Assembly: GCA_964036155.1 (NCBI GenBank)
Contig: OZ038422.1
Span: forward strand, 66,735,201-66,799,200
Reading direction: 5' to 3'
Length of the DNA stretch: 64,000 nt
Origin: Diploscapter coronatus
Taxonomy: Eukaryota > Nematoda > Chromadorea > Rhabditida > Rhabditidae
Shown: piece after piece, positions 36,445 through 54,338 of the stretch
How the letters are laid out: each line of letters starts with the position of its first letter
Position numbering within the stretch: position 1 is the first letter of the stretch
Translations under genes and position numbers: made by a program
Notes under the pieces: model-generated
Told to the model about the DNA's origin: nothing
What the model saw: only the letters and a program-made list of their open reading frames with translations
Databases searched by the model: none

Positions 36445-38436
36445 AGTTCCCGTCTTCCATACGGTGCTCTTTTCTAGCAGTATTCCTCATTTTTATCGAG
36501 TTGATCTTTCTGAATGAATCATATAACTTAGGACTAATAATTAGAGTAAGTCTAATTATATATGGTTCACTCAGAAACTTTCCCCTTCTCGTCCTAAGTC
36601 TTTGTAGTCAATGGATTATCATCATCATCTCGACAATCATTCATTTCCAGCTTTATCATCGTTTGTAATTATGTGTTATGTTGTCACACTTTCAATTCCT
36701 CCTAAATACTCTTCTATTCTTTAGACTTATTGCAGGTTTATATTTTAGTCGAACGATTGATTGACAATTTGTCAAATATTGTCATTGAAGGAAAATCGTA
36801 AGCGGGATTTAGCGCGCTCCAATCCTAACAATGTGGGATACAAGCGAGATAGTATCATTCAATGAACACTTTGTTGTTTTCGGAGGAGATACTGGGGAAA
36901 AAGCAAGTTTCTACTCACTGATTGATTTTTTCAGTTGCTGGCATCAGAGCGCTAAATTTCACTTACAAAATCCCTTTCATTGACAATATTTTTAATTTTG
37001 ACAAATTTTCGATCAACTTATCGGTATTTCCAATTTCACTCAAATGCAGGGTCGAAATTTTCCCCTATCCACCAATCATTAGACTGACTCCAAATATCCT
37101 CTCGTCTAGCATCCTTTGTACGCCGTTCAGTCAGAATTCCTAAATTCTAGCCAGACTTGCACAACTTCACAACCGCAAAGATATCCATCATCAAATATTT
37201 GAAATTCAAAATTTCCAAACCGAAATCAGAATTGCGAGATCTTAAAATAAAAAAAAAACTGCAGTTTTAATTAAAGTTGAATTTAGAACATTCTACTATT
37301 TGCGGTTCGAAAAGTTGCAAGTTTGATTTCTAGTGGCTTTTGGTGTGATTTTCAGCGTCCTACTGACTATTACGTGTATTTCTTTTCATTGATCATCTTT
37401 TAGATAATTTCACGGATTATAAATTAGGTCAAATACCTCGAAAGTTCACTGAATATATTGGTGTTCAGTGCCCAATTTATAATGCCGCGTATCATTATTC
37501 TCAAATAAATTCTAATCGACTGATTTACGTCTAGCCTAACTGGCTCTATTCTTTAGATTTCTATCGGAATTTCCTGCCTATAGATTATTTCTGCATAGGT
37601 ACGAAAATGCGAAATTGAGAATAATAAACGACTTTTTATCGGATATTTTTGCAGAATTGTCGAAAAATTCATTGAAAGCGGTAAATAAACTGTGATAAGA
37701 TATTTTGCTGTTCCATCGAATTTCACGGGCGTTTCGCGATTTGTTTTGTCAGATGCAATCGTATACTTGTCTTTTTTGCTGATTTTGTATTATCAAAACA
37801 TTCGGTGCAAACTTGAAAAAACATGCATTTCATTGAATTCTGCGAGGTTTTCATCATTCGACGCTATTCTTATTCATTTGTGATTCTAAATTTTTATTCG
37901 TTTCCATAACTCCATCATTCTTTTCTTCAAACCTTTTCAATATATTAATTAGTTTTATGCACTCGTATTATTTTATCTTCACATTTATTTGTTATTCTGT
38001 CCCTAAAATTCTAAAGTAGTCAAACATCTTTCTCAAAGTATTTTGTAGTCCTTTGATGTTTGTTGTCTGTGAGCAGATTTATCGCTTATTATGCGCAAAG
38101 CAGAAAGCGCGCCATTTTGGAGTGATGAAAACAGAAAAATAGTAGCCAGGCAGAGTCTTATTCTTTCAGTCGAATCGATAACAAGTCTCCGAGTGAGTGG
38201 AAAGTCACCTTTCCTTCATTTCTGTTTTCTGTTCTTTTGAATTATTCCGCATTTCGTACCAGAAATGAGAAGCGATCAGTGATAAAGTCTCTTAATGACA
38301 ATGGACCTGAGAATGGACGGCGCACCCGACTAAACCAATATTATTTTATTTCAGGTTCCGGTAATATTCCTAACTTATTCAATATTTATGCTAATTTACT
38401 CACAATTTAATCTAATTCATTTATGAGAATTTGAAA
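36445..38436. other. AT-rich intergenic region
   Basis: No supported exon. It lies between the stop of the PAQR gene and the start of the SLC46-like gene, both on the plus strand. Several open stretches exist but have low-complexity, AT-driven composition. Confidence 0.4.
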
Positions 38437-40805
38437 ATGGATAAAGTGCTGAAGTATGCAGGCCATCTTCGAATGGAAATTCCCATTTTTCTGTATATGC
38501 TCAGCAGTTTCATCAAGTTCCCCGTATTCCAAAATCTTGCCTACGAAAAGATTTGCTATCAGCATTATCACGTGAGAATTTGATGCTTTCTTTTCTTATT
38601 TTTAGTCATCTTAACTAGTTTTTATTATGAAATTCTCCTTTTTTCTTTATTTTAGTGTTGTGTTCAATTTGCAAAATTGCTGCATCAGTGCTGAATGCGT
38701 TATTTTTTACAATCTTCTACTCACAAAGTGAATTGCCTAGCGATGAATATTATCAATTCTCAATGCATAAAATAGTCGTCTATTCATAGAAAAGCTTGTA
38801 GTATTGCAGTTGCAATGTCTTTTTGAACTCGTTACGTCATGGTTTTTCATATTAAAAGAAAAAAGTTATCACTCTATTGAGCAAAACTTGCCTTCTAAAA
38901 TCGACTGGTCAAAAGCCCATTGTCAAATCTGTTTTTAATTTAGGACGATGTGCTGTGCTCGAATGCATCAGCGTACTATAAGGACAAATCGATCCAGGCA
39001 GAGGCGAATCACTTCATCTTTGCTTCATCCATGATCCTCACGCTGCCTTCCATCATCAGCACATTGATTCTCGGAGCAGGTTTATTTTATCATACTATCT
39101 TTTATAAATCATTTTTAGCTATATTTTTTTATTTAAAAATTTGTAATATTTTAGTGAGTGATAATCGAAGCATCAAAATCCCTCTACTTCTACCTTACAT
39201 TGGATTGGTATTCGCTTCACTAAATTATATCATCCAAGTAGCATTTTACATTTATTTTTGATCAACTATAAAATTGGTTTAGGGCATTTTGCTACATGCC
39301 AACGCCAATTATATGCTGATCAGCGATGCTATTTTTGGTGCTTGTGGTGGATACATTTGCATAATCTGTGAGTTTCCATTAAATAATTATGTAATACTCG
39401 CTAGCGAACATAAAATTCAATTATTAAATTCAACCTTTGATTCTCATCATTTAATTAATCTGTTCAATCTTGTTCATTTGCAGCGACAACACTAACTTAT
39501 GGTGTGAAGACGACTCGACTTCAGCATCGCAGTTATCGAATTGCTGGAGTGGAAGGGGCCATCGGTTTGGGGGGTACTCTCGGCTATGTGCTATCTGGAA
39601 CTATTCGAGAGTGATTTGAATTTTTTAAATATTACTTTCATTTTTTAAATTTAGAGCTTTCGGCTATGCATACACATTTCTATTCATTCTCATTTTGATC
39701 TCAATCGCATTTTTCTACGTGTTGATTCTTGCTAAAGAAGAAGTCAGAATACGTGAAGATAATTCAATAGGTAGAACTTTATAAAGTTTTCAATTACATA
39801 TCCATTTTCTAAGGATTCTGCTCTTCTATTCTTTCCTACATCCGGAAGATAATCTGTGATTTCTACTTCGTTTTGACGAAACCTCGTGCATTCAGAAATA
39901 TATTGGCTCTGAATTTGATCGGGCTTGGATGCGAACTATTCATATTCGCAGGTATTTAGCAGATCTCATTTTAAAGTTAGCACGTTTTATTACTTAACAG
40001 GGTTGATGGACATTCAATTTTCCTACATGCGATATAAGCTCGGTTGGGGCGACAAGGCATATGGATGGTTCAGTGGGTTATCATACGGTTTGACCACTTT
40101 TGCTGTGAGTTTAGTGCAAATTTAGTTTTTATCAAATCGTATTCTTTAGATTCTCGTTCTCTACCCATTCCTTCGATCGAAAGGGGTTACCGATGGGATT
40201 CTGGGTTGTGCAGGAATGGCTACAAAGATTGTTTCTCTCATTATGCTCGCCTTCCTGAAGAGCGAAGCTATGGCTTATTCCATAGCAGGTTATTTTAAAA
40301 AAATTTTTTAAGTTTCTATTCAAATATTACAGTCGTCACAATTCTGAATCGTTTCGTTTCGACAGGTTTTCGCGTTTTCATATCAAGTTTATTGGAAACA
40401 GACGAACAGGGTATGAAAGATTTTTCTTATAATTCAAGAAATTCGATATCTAGGCAAAATATTCTCGGTGATATCTCTTCTTGACGGCGTTACATCTCTG
40501 TGTGCTACATCGATGTACAATATGGTGTATCCGAAAACGCTCGACTTCTTTCCTGGGTTTCTGTTCTTGCTTAGTGCAGCTCTGCTGATATTCCCTATCA
40601 TTGTATTATTGTAAGTCGTATTTTGCAAATGTTGTCTGCTTATTTAAATTAAATTTACAACTTTCACTATTTCTCTACTCATTTTATGATTCTATTTAGC
40701 ATATCTGATCGTACTGTCCATTACCATCGTTTGGAAGTGGACTCTCATTCCTCAGACGAAGCTCCTCCTTCTCCAACACCTGCAGAAACATCCAGCACAA
40801 TGTAG
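38437..40805 (+). CDS. SLC46-like major facilitator (proton-coupled folate transporter family)
   Basis: Twelve exons in frame give 467 aa: 38437-38571, 38944-39079, 39155-39237, 39283-39367, 39484-39610, 39655-39770, 39814-39951, 40001-40104, 40150-40288, 40333-40410, 40454-40610, 40700-40805. The start fits the family: a short N terminus, then EIPIFLYMLSSF, a Cys pair in the first outer loop (ICYQHYH...VLCSNAS) and ASSMILTLPSIISTLILG as the next helix. The signature loop after TM4 is near KTTRLQHRSYRIAGVEGAIG. About twelve hydrophobic segments are visible, with the central loop near EEVRIREDN. SLC46 members carry folates or other organic anions with protons at the plasma or lysosomal membrane; the substrate cannot be told. 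The C-terminal tail is Ser/Pro-rich. Confidence 0.78.
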
Positions 40806-40850
40806 AGATATCAAGTTTTTCTTTTTTCTAATCTAATACAGGTCATAATA

Positions 40851-41311
40851 CAGGGTGCGGACAAATTATGGAAGCACTTATTATTTGCTGCCAGATGCGT
40901 ATTAGTCTGGCACCAACTATTCCAAGTAATTTTTATCGAATCTTTGGAGCCTACAGATGATCATAAATTCATAAGAAAATTTGTATAATTGTGAAGTGTG
41001 AATTTTTGGGGGCCATGACTTATGATTGTTAAAGGTCCATAAAGCACGCTGTATAACTGGAGCGAAAAAATCAAACATGGAGATATAGTAAGCAAAATTA
41101 AAAATTTTTTCACACCTAAGATAGCTTGATTCACCAAGTATAACATACTAATTTTTCTTAGTTTATAAAAATAGTTTCTAAGGAAATTTCTAGTATAATT
41201 ATGTCGCATAATGCTAGAATCAATTTAGAAAATTATTCCAAATTATCTGAGCTTATAGTTCACTAGTAATTAGCACACGAATAAGTGCTTCCATAACGAT
41301 TCCGCACCCTG
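40851..41311. mobile_element. Tc1/mariner-type MITE (461 bp)
   Basis: The terminal inverted repeats are about 33 bp: CAGGGTGCGGACAAATTATG at the left, with TGGAAGCACTTATT following, and the matching AATAAGTGCTTCCATAACG...CCGCACCCTG at the right. TA flanks both ends. There is no transposase frame. It sits 45 bases downstream of the SLC46-like stop codon and may fall in that gene's 3' untranslated region. Confidence 0.78.
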
Positions 41312-41986
41312 TACTGGGTATAATATTTTCCAAATTCAGTGTAAATTAACACACAAAAATGAGATTAGCTGATTCTTAGAAGTTGTGATAACTTTATTGC
41401 AAATTCATTTAAAATTTTGCATACAAATGATCATCAAGGCCGTCAAATATTACTGAAAAGGCACACATCGAAAATAACAATGCAATTGAGGAATGAACAA
41501 AACGAATAGTGACTCGAAAATACTCGTAGCAATGAGATTGATGCTGAATAGGCAATCAACCAATAATTTAAACGATGAACAATAATTATGATGAGATGGT
41601 AATTCAATTATAAAATGTGAAAGATTCCATAATGTTAATGATTATTGCATCAGAAAAGTAACTCACATGGATTTAAAGCTGTTTTCAACTATTCAACTAT
41701 TGCGGATTTTACCCCAAAATAAGGAAACTTTTGGTAGCCCTATATCAGAAGTGAGGGATAATTTCATACTGCTCATTGAACCTGTTTCTTCAATGACATT
41801 AACTCGGCAATTGTATGAGCTGTATTGTAAAATTTTTAAAAATTTCAAAATATTCAATATTAGACTTGAGATAGGCAGTCCTAAGGATTTGCAAGACTAG
41901 AAATACAAATTTGCAAACGAGATTTAACAATACTTAAAGTCACTACTTATCGATATCTTCCTGACTTTGTCGGTAAAATATTGCAT
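41312..41986. other. Convergent 3' intergenic region
   Basis: AT-rich region between the MITE and the stop codon of the TGN38-like gene on the minus strand. No exon seen. Confidence 0.4.
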
Positions 41987-43622
41987 CTAATTAGGGGCAT
42001 CCTGACTGAGTCGTCGATATCGAATGTTGCTTCGACGAGATGAGCCCGATGAACGACCTTCCAAGAGCAATCCTGAAATAATTAAGTTGCGAACATTAGT
42101 AAGTCGAAATAAAAGTTGATCGAAGGCGAGAGCTATTGATGAATACTGCACTTCGCTTATTTTCTTCGTTAAACAAGTGATTCTCTTAAATAAATTAAAT
42201 AAAAATGATCAAGAACGAGAATTCCTCTTTATGATCGAATGACAAACCGTTTTCTTCTTGTCCATAATTTCAAGAAAAATAGCGAATTAACTAACCGAGT
42301 ATTTTCTTCTTGTTGTGTTGCAGAAGAAATAGGCAAATAACGAGCAACGTGATGATCAGAAAGACGCTCGTGAAGCTGCTTGATTCATCATCGTCTACAA
42401 AAGGCGGCTGATATCGATCTGCTCGACTTTGGCTCTGATTCGTTTCTTCAGTCTTCTCTTTTACCTAAAATACTGCTAATTTTATGAAAAAGACTAAATT
42501 CGAATTACCTTCTCCGGTTTCTTTTCATCTTTCTTCTGTAGATTTTCATTTGAATCAGGCAGTGCGTCTGCGTCTTCGTCATCTTGGTCAGAATCCTATC
42601 ACATTTAATTCAAATTTCTTTCGGAATTCAAGTAGCTTTATATAAACCTTTTCTTTGGGCAGAATCGGTTTGACTTCCACCGCTCCATCCTCTTTATCGT
42701 CCTTATCATTAGCATCGTATCCTTTATCCTCTTTATCCAAACCATCGTCTTTCTCGTCAGGCTCTAGTTTTCCTTCGGGTGACAAAGTCGTATCTGCTGA
42801 TTCTGCTTTTGTGGATTTCTTTCCTAAATTTTTCTCAAATTTAAATATTACGACAAAATTTGTATACCTCCGTCCGTAGTTCCCCAGTCAACAGGATGCG
42901 TCTGTTCGGGAACGGTTGTTTGGGCTTTGTCAACAGTTTCTTTAGGAACGACTGGCGCTGTAGATTCTTTAGTTTTGTCTGAATGAAAACGAAATTAATA
43001 TAATTTATGCCAATAGATATGTTGAGAATAATTTAACCAAATTGTTGATTTAAATTTGAGATATTCTTTGATGATACATTAATAAATCTCAACAAATGCC
43101 ACATTTTCGACAGATCATAATGATAATCATAAGGCTTGTTATGATGTACCAGAGCAAAAGCTGCATAATAAATTCATTTTAGTTTAGATCATTTCTAATT
43201 CTAGTACTTATTAACATAGATTTACCTTTCGTAGATTCAGACTTCTGATCTTTTACCGGTTCTGTTTGTTTCTCATCTTTCTTAGTGCTAGATTGCGATT
43301 GAGCTGATTCAGGCTTCGTTATCGGTGTTGTCAGTGGAGTTGACGTCGATTTCTGAACTGGAGAAATTGATACGGGACCCTTCTTCTTCTGGTCTTGAAT
43401 GGGTGGAGGAAGCTCGTCCAGTTGGTCAGTATCATCCTTAGGTAGACCTGAAGAATAACTCAAAAGTTATTATTTAAATACCTAGATGTCAATGATAATT
43501 TAAGTATTAATTTGAATTTATTTAAAATAATCGTAAATATATTCACCTGGTTCACCAGTTCTCACGCATATAATAAATATCGATAGTAAAATAATAGACC
43601 ATCGTAAAATATCAAGTCTCAT
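41987..43622 (-). CDS. TGN38/TGOLN2-like trans-Golgi integral membrane protein
   Basis: Eight exons join in frame to 349 aa: 43622-43547, 43447-43226, 43160-43038, 42978-42868, 42823-42648, 42595-42509, 42464-42296, 42072-41987. Layout: signal peptide (ILRWSIILLSIFIICVRTGE), a long low-complexity lumenal region rich in Lys, Glu, Asp, Ser, Thr and Pro, a single transmembrane helix (FTSVFLIITLLVICLFLLQH) and a short tail. The junction HNKKKILGLLLEGR and the tail motif YRRL match the TGN38/TGN46 pattern, in which YxxPhi directs endocytosis and return to the trans-Golgi network. The lumenal part is expected to diverge, so identification rests on the C terminus. The 123-nt exon 3 is frame-neutral and differs in composition, so it could be alternative. 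Confidence 0.8.
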
Positions 43623-44825
43623 TACTGACCAAATTTGTAGATCTAAACAACAAATCGATTTTTCACGTGGAAAAAACTAATCCCTCTAAAGCTGACGGAC
43701 CATAGAGACTAAATCCTCTAAACCCTAGCAACGGCTTTGTACGATTTTTGAGGCTTGTAATCGCAATACAATGAAGGACAATTCAATAGCTACGAGTTTA
43801 CGACTATTTTATCAATCGATTTGAAAATTAGTCTGAATCATCAACAAGTCACAAAATGACTAAAACGGGTAATTTGAAATACCGTTTTAATCAATAATAT
43901 TTGTTGAGGATTGTATTTCCAGGATGAATAAATAAACAATGCATAGGGGTGTGTGTGTGTGTGTGAAAAGACTAATAAATCTCGTAAATTTTGTACAATG
44001 CTTAGTGTGAAGCAGAAACGTTATCAAAAGGATTATTATTTTAACACAGAAAGAAACAAACTTGCCATCTGACTAAATGAGAATGCAAAGAATACGCAAT
44101 TTGGAATGAAATGTAAAACGTGCAGAGTTTGGGTCAATACGTGGAAATGGGAGAGGAAGAAAAATGAGAAAGAGGGAAAGGAATTGGAGAATCACAGAAA
44201 ACAAAAAAGATGGGAACTGAACTGAGCTGAAATAGATCGAATGCAGATGGAAAGAGGAATGAAAATCGATTCTGCACACTTTGAAAACAACACAAAAATT
44301 GCTTGAGTAGGAAGAAGTTTTTTTCTCAAATTTAATGCAATAAATTACTCATTCATATTCATATTATTCATATGAAGCATTTTTACGAGTAAAAATAAAA
44401 TGAAATTTATAAACGTTGGATTTTTTACTGTTTTAAATTTTATTAGGGTATTCTTGCACACACCGCAGGAGAACGCAGTGATTTTTTGCTCGACATTCAA
44501 ATGAGGATATCCCACTTCTTTTCAGTTTGATAATCATTGTCCTGAGTTTATTATTAATCGTACACTGAGAAGAACCCTCTCGATCAGGGCTGTCTGGAGT
44601 TCGAAAAATCGAGCTTTAAGTTAACTTCCAAACAATTTGAAGTTCAGTTCAGTTCGTACAACCCTTATTAAAAAGAATATTTCAGTTGCAATTTTTCAGC
44701 GTCTTTATTGGATATTTTTGAGTTGTTTTATCATGTTTACTGGAATTTTTGATAATAGTCGAATAAGAATAAAACTCATAAAATATAATATGCCAAATAA
44801 AAGGGCTAAATGATATTAAACTGCA
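43623..44825. other. Intergenic region with a GT microsatellite
   Basis: This separates the TGN38-like start from the stop of the shorter Hsp70-Kelch gene. A (GT)n tract lies at 43949-43965. No exon is supported. Confidence 0.4.
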
Positions 44826-48898
<4,073 letters not shown>

Positions 48899-51800
48899 TT
48901 ATGTTAATTTTCCCACTTCACGCCATTCATTCGTTTGTGGATCGTATTCCTCAATAGCGTCACAGAAGTTTGTCGGGTAGTAGCCATCAATTCTTTTTTC
49001 CATATTTTTCAATCTAAATTAATAAATATTTGGTATAAAGATATACAAAGTCTCAGTTCACCCTCCGATTGCATACAATTTCCCATTTGCGACAACAAGC
49101 GAATGACCGTATCTTGTATAATTCATATCAGCGATTTCAGGAATTCGACTCTTAACTGGAGCTGAGGGGTCGAAACACAGACAGGATTTGAATATATTAG
49201 TGCCACTAAATATATAATGATACATTATTTACCATACAAAATTAACGACCTTCCTCCTCCAGTTATGTAAATTTTCCCAGTTAGCGATGCAACTCCGAAC
49301 AAGGCTCGTTTTTCTGGAATCTTTCCGATTTTAATCCATTCCCGTTCATCATCTGATAATCGATATATCTTTCTACTATCACGGCCATCAATAACTGAAT
49401 ATCCATAATTACAATAATGAATATGCTATAATGCCACCGTATAAAATTTCATCGCATGTTATTGTCCGAGGACACATAATTGAAAGAGGAAAGTCAGGTC
49501 CTGGTTCCCATTTCCCATTTGTTAAAATCTGAATAAATTATTTCATAGACTTTCATTCGATCTTCTTACATCAACACGATCCATGCCTCCACCCAAATAA
49601 TACAATTTGTCTTTGAAATAAACCACAGATACACCAATACGCCATCCAGGAGGATCTGGGCCTGTAAAATTCTTTGAATCGATCATTCATGGATTTATTG
49701 ACAAGACCTATTGAAATTTTTCGAGTATTCAAGTCATATATTTTAAATGATCTTCTAAATGGGTTAATTCCAAAAATCTGAAATTTGAGAAATTATTCAA
49801 AATAGCGAGTATAAGAACTTACTTTATTCTGTGTAGTTGCTACTTCATATGGCTCATGACAATCGTGCAATTTTTCAATCTTTTCTATTGAGCAGGTACG
49901 TGAATCGAACAAACATATTCTTCCTTCGCTTTCACCATTATTTAAATAATGAACTAAATTATTACGAATCGTTTCAAAGTCTCTTACTTAACTTTCAAAA
50001 TAAATTCTTACGATAAAATAAAATTTTATGCGGATTATCGAATGAATTGTTTTCACCAATTTGCCAATTAACTTTTCCGACTATACGCCATTTATTCGTT
50101 TGTGGATCGTATTCCTCGATTAAATTACAATTTCCATAAGACAATCTATGAAATCCAAGTTAATAAATATTTCGTATAAAGATATACAAAATCTCAGCTC
50201 ACCCTTCGATTGTATACAATTTCTCGTTAGCGACAATGAGCGAATCATCCTTTCTTGGATAATTCATATCTGCGATTGGAGAAATTCGACTGCCAACTGG
50301 AGCTGAGGGGTCGAAACACAGGCAAGATTTGAATACATCGTCATCACTAAATATATAATAGTATATTATTTATTATACAAAATTAACGACTTCCGTCCTC
50401 CAGTTATGTAAATTTTTCCATTCAACGATGCAATTCCGCAATTGATTCGTTTTTCTGGAATCTCTCCAATTTCAATCCATTCCTGTTCATTGTCTGATAA
50501 TCGATATATCTTCTTACTACCTAATCCACCAATAACTGAATATCCATAATTATAATAATGAATATACTACAATATGACCGTATAAAACTCTATTGCATGT
50601 TATTATTTGAGCATAACTAATTGAAAGAGGAAAGGCAGGTCCTGTTTGCCATTTTCCATCCATTAAAACCTGAATTAATTATTTCATGGACTTTCATTCG
50701 ATCTTCTTACATCAACTAGATTTGCATCTTTTGTTTTAATATCGAATCCACCCAAATAATACCATTTGTCTTCGAAATAAGCCACAGATGCACCAACACG
50801 CCATTCAGGGGGATTTGAGTCTGTAAAATTCTTTGAATCGATCATTCATGGATTTATTGACAAGACCTATTGAAACTTGTCGAGTATTCAAGTCAAATAT
50901 TTCAAATGACCTTTTCCATGGATTAATTCCAAAAATCTGAAATCTAAGAAATTATTCAAAGTAACGAACAGAAGAATTTACTTTATTCGGTGTAGTTGTT
51001 ACTTGGTATGGCTCATAACACTCGTGAAATTTTCCAATCTTTTCTACTGAGCAGGTACGTGAATCGAACAAGCATATTCTTCCTTCGCTTTCACCATCAT
51101 TTCGATAATAAACTAAATTATTACGAATCGTTTCAAAGTCACTTACTTAATTTTCAACATAATTTCTTACGATAAAATAAAATTTCATGCGAGTTATTGA
51201 ATGAATTGTTTCCACCAATTTGCAAATTAATTTTTCCTACTCCGCGCCATTTATCCGTTTGTAAATTGTATTCCTCAATTGAATTACAATAATTTTCCCA
51301 GGAATCTTTTTGAAATCTAAGTTAACAAATATTTGGTATAAAGATATGCAAAATCTCAGCTCACCCTCCGATTGCATATAATTTTCCGTTAGCGACGATA
51401 AGCGAATGATGATATCTTTCATACTTCATATCAGCGATTTGAGAAATTCGACTCTTAACTGGAGCTGAGGGGTCGAAACACGGGCAGGATTTTAATGCTC
51501 CTTTACTAAATATATAACGATGCATTAATTTATCATACAAAATTAACGACTTCCATCCTCCAGTTATGTAAATCATTCCATTCAGCGATGCAATGCCGAA
51601 TAAGGCTCGCTTTTCTGGAATCTCTCCGATTTCAATCCATTCCCGTTCATCGTCTGATAATCGATATATCTTTCGGCTATTTCTTCCATCAATAACTGAA
51701 TATCCACAATTACAATAATGAATATGCTACAATGTGACCGTATAAAATTCCATCGCATGTTATTGCTTGAACAAAATGAATTGGAAGAGGAAAGGCAGGT

Positions 51801-54338
51801 CCTGTTTCCCATTTTCCAGCTATTAAAACCTGAATAAATTATTTCATGGACTTTCATTCGATCCTCTTACATTAACATGATTATAGTCTTCTTCTGATTC
51901 AGGTTCCTTTCCACCCAAATAATACAGTTTGCCTTTGAAATAAGCCATAGATGCATATTCACGCCATTCAGGAGGATCTGGGCCTGAAAGAAAATTCTTT
52001 GAATTGATCATTCATGGATTTGTTGACAAGACCTATTGAAATTTGTCCAGTATTCAAGCTATATATTTCAAATGATTTAATTACGTCGTTAATTGCAAAG
52101 ATCTGAAGCTTAAGAAATTATTCAAAATAACGAGCATAAGAATTCACTTTATTCTGTGTAGTTGCTACTTGATATGGCTCATACCAATTGTCGAATTTTC
52201 CAATATTTTCTATTGAGCAGGTACGTGAATTGAACAAGCATATTTTTCCTTCACTTTTACTATTATTTAAATAATGAACTAAATTATTACGAATCGTTTC
52301 AAAGTCTCTTACTTAGCTTTCAAAATAAATTCTTACGATAAAATAAAATTTTATGCAGATTATCGAATGAATTGTTTCCACCAATTTGCAAATTATTGTT
52401 ATTTTGGGCTAATTCAATCATTGCACTATTAATTAATGGAATTTGCTTTTTCTTCTAAAATATTTTGTTTGAATAGTCGCAGTATAATAATTTCTACTTC
52501 AATAATATCAGCCAAAATAGCTGCTCCAAATACGACGGCTTCATTAGGGTTGATGTTGAATCTCAGTTTATTTTTCCCGAACTTCTCTTCCAGAAGATCC
52601 CGTATGACTGGAATTCTAGTTGATCCGCCTACCAAAATCTAAAGAAAATCATATAAAGATGACAAATTGGTCGTCCCGTAGAATTGATTTGACAACACTA
52701 GACATACCACATGATCGATATTGTTAGCAGAAGTTCGAGCCATATTCAACGCCGTATCCACTAACTCCATTGCCTTTGTAATTAGTCTATCACATAATTC
52801 ATTGAGTTTTGTGCGAGTTAATTTTACGTTCAGATCTGGTCCATTACTGACGTCTAACTAAATCCAACGAACTAAGTCTATTCACTAAGCCAACTATTTA
52901 CCTTGATATTTACTTCAGTAGCTGTGAAAGATAGCGATTCCTTTGCTTTCCTACACTTATCTCTTAGTTGTTTAGTTAGACGAGGATTTGAAAAAATATC
53001 ATTTTTAGACATTTCAGATTCTCTTCTTGGTCGTTTAGCTAGACGTGAATTTACAGAAATATCGTCACTAGATGATTGCATATACTCAGTGTAAGCATAA
53101 TTCATGATTATCCCGTCGAAATCCTGTCCACCTGATACAAGAAATTATTTGCATGATATGAAAAAATATATACCCAAGTGTTCATCTCCTTTCACAGCTT
53201 TAATTGTGATTTTTCCATTTTCTATTTCACATATGCTAATATCGAGAGTTCCTAAATCATGTTGCTTTAATTTACTTTTCCACAATCGAATGCATAAAAG
53301 TTTTTCTAATCCAGCTGCGTATAAATGAATTGTACGAAAAAATTATATAATAAAATAATCAGTTACCTCCACCAAAGTCGAATATCATTATCATTGAATC
53401 ATCCAATTCCTTTTCAGCATTATAAGCAATTGCCGCCGCTATTGGCTCTTCAATCAATAGCTTCAGTTCAAGTCCAGCCATTTCAACAGCTCGTTTTGTT
53501 GCAGCTATTTGACTTTCTTGAAAATTAGCTGGAATTGTGACCACTGCGCCAGTCACTTGACTTCCAATATATGTCTGAATATTAAAGTCATTATAACTCT
53601 CAAAACATAAAAATATCGAACCTCAGCAATCGCCTTTATTTTCTTCAAAATTTCAGCAGAAACTTCTTCGGGTGTTACGAGTTTTTCATTAGGTTCTCCT
53701 TTATTCAGAACATATTCCATTTTATTCTAAATTAGTCGAAATTAAATACCGTAAGACCTATAATAAAATCTACCCTAACTTTTGACTTTAAATTCTCAAA
53801 CTATTCGTTTTTAATAAAAATTTGGTCCTATGAAGAGATGAATAATTTAGATCTGTATCTGTACTTTTAGAAAATCTCTGGTTTATAATTTGGGATAGAT
53901 TTTAGGAGACTGATAAAGTTAACAAGTCGGGTGGACTTCTATTGAAAATATACGTTACTCACATCTCGTGTATCCAAATTGAATGTCCAAAGTAAACGAT
54001 TCTCCGGAATTGGCAAATTATTCATAAATTTCCATCCAAGAAGTCGTTTTGAATCTTCAAAGGATTACACAATGAATGATCATCAGAAGCGTTAAAACCA
54101 ACCGTAGAGAACACTTGATAAATCATGGTAATCCAGAGCTGGGTTACCTACCAGAATGTTTTCGTCACCAAAAGAAACTATAGATGGTAGAAATTTTTTT
54201 CCTAAACAATTCATTACTACGAAGATTATATATCAAAGCTAATTCACCTTTATCATCAAAAATAATCTTATGCACTCCCTTTTCAATGATAGCAACACAT
54301 GAATATGTCGTGCCCAGATCGATTCCGATATAGACCAT
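48899..54338 (-). CDS. Hsp70 ATPase domain fused to three tandem Kelch domains
   Basis: Thirty-one exons join in frame to 1253 aa. NBD: 54338-54248, 54201-54103, 54054-53963, 53726-53622, 53574-53367, 53251-53174, 53131-52902, 52857-52708, 52638-52498; linker 52454-52337. Kelch 1: 52278-52148, 52102-52033, 51983-51871, 51829-51739, 51695-51551, 51505-51365, 51316-51171. Kelch 2: 51112-50982, 50936-50867, 50820-50711, 50669-50579, 50535-50391, 50346-50203, 50145-50012. Kelch 3: 49953-49823, 49777-49708, 49661-49570, 49528-49438, 49394-49250, 49205-49062, 49013-48899. The ATPase signatures are intact ([38 protein letters not shown]), and Leu53 stands where Hsp70 has its catalytic lysine. Each Kelch unit of ~275 aa repeats the same seven-exon structure and ends in a shared linker (GGNNSF...HKILFYR). 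The Hsp70 peptide-binding domain is missing. It is a tandem paralogue of the neighbour; function beyond ATP binding is inferred. Confidence 0.9.
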
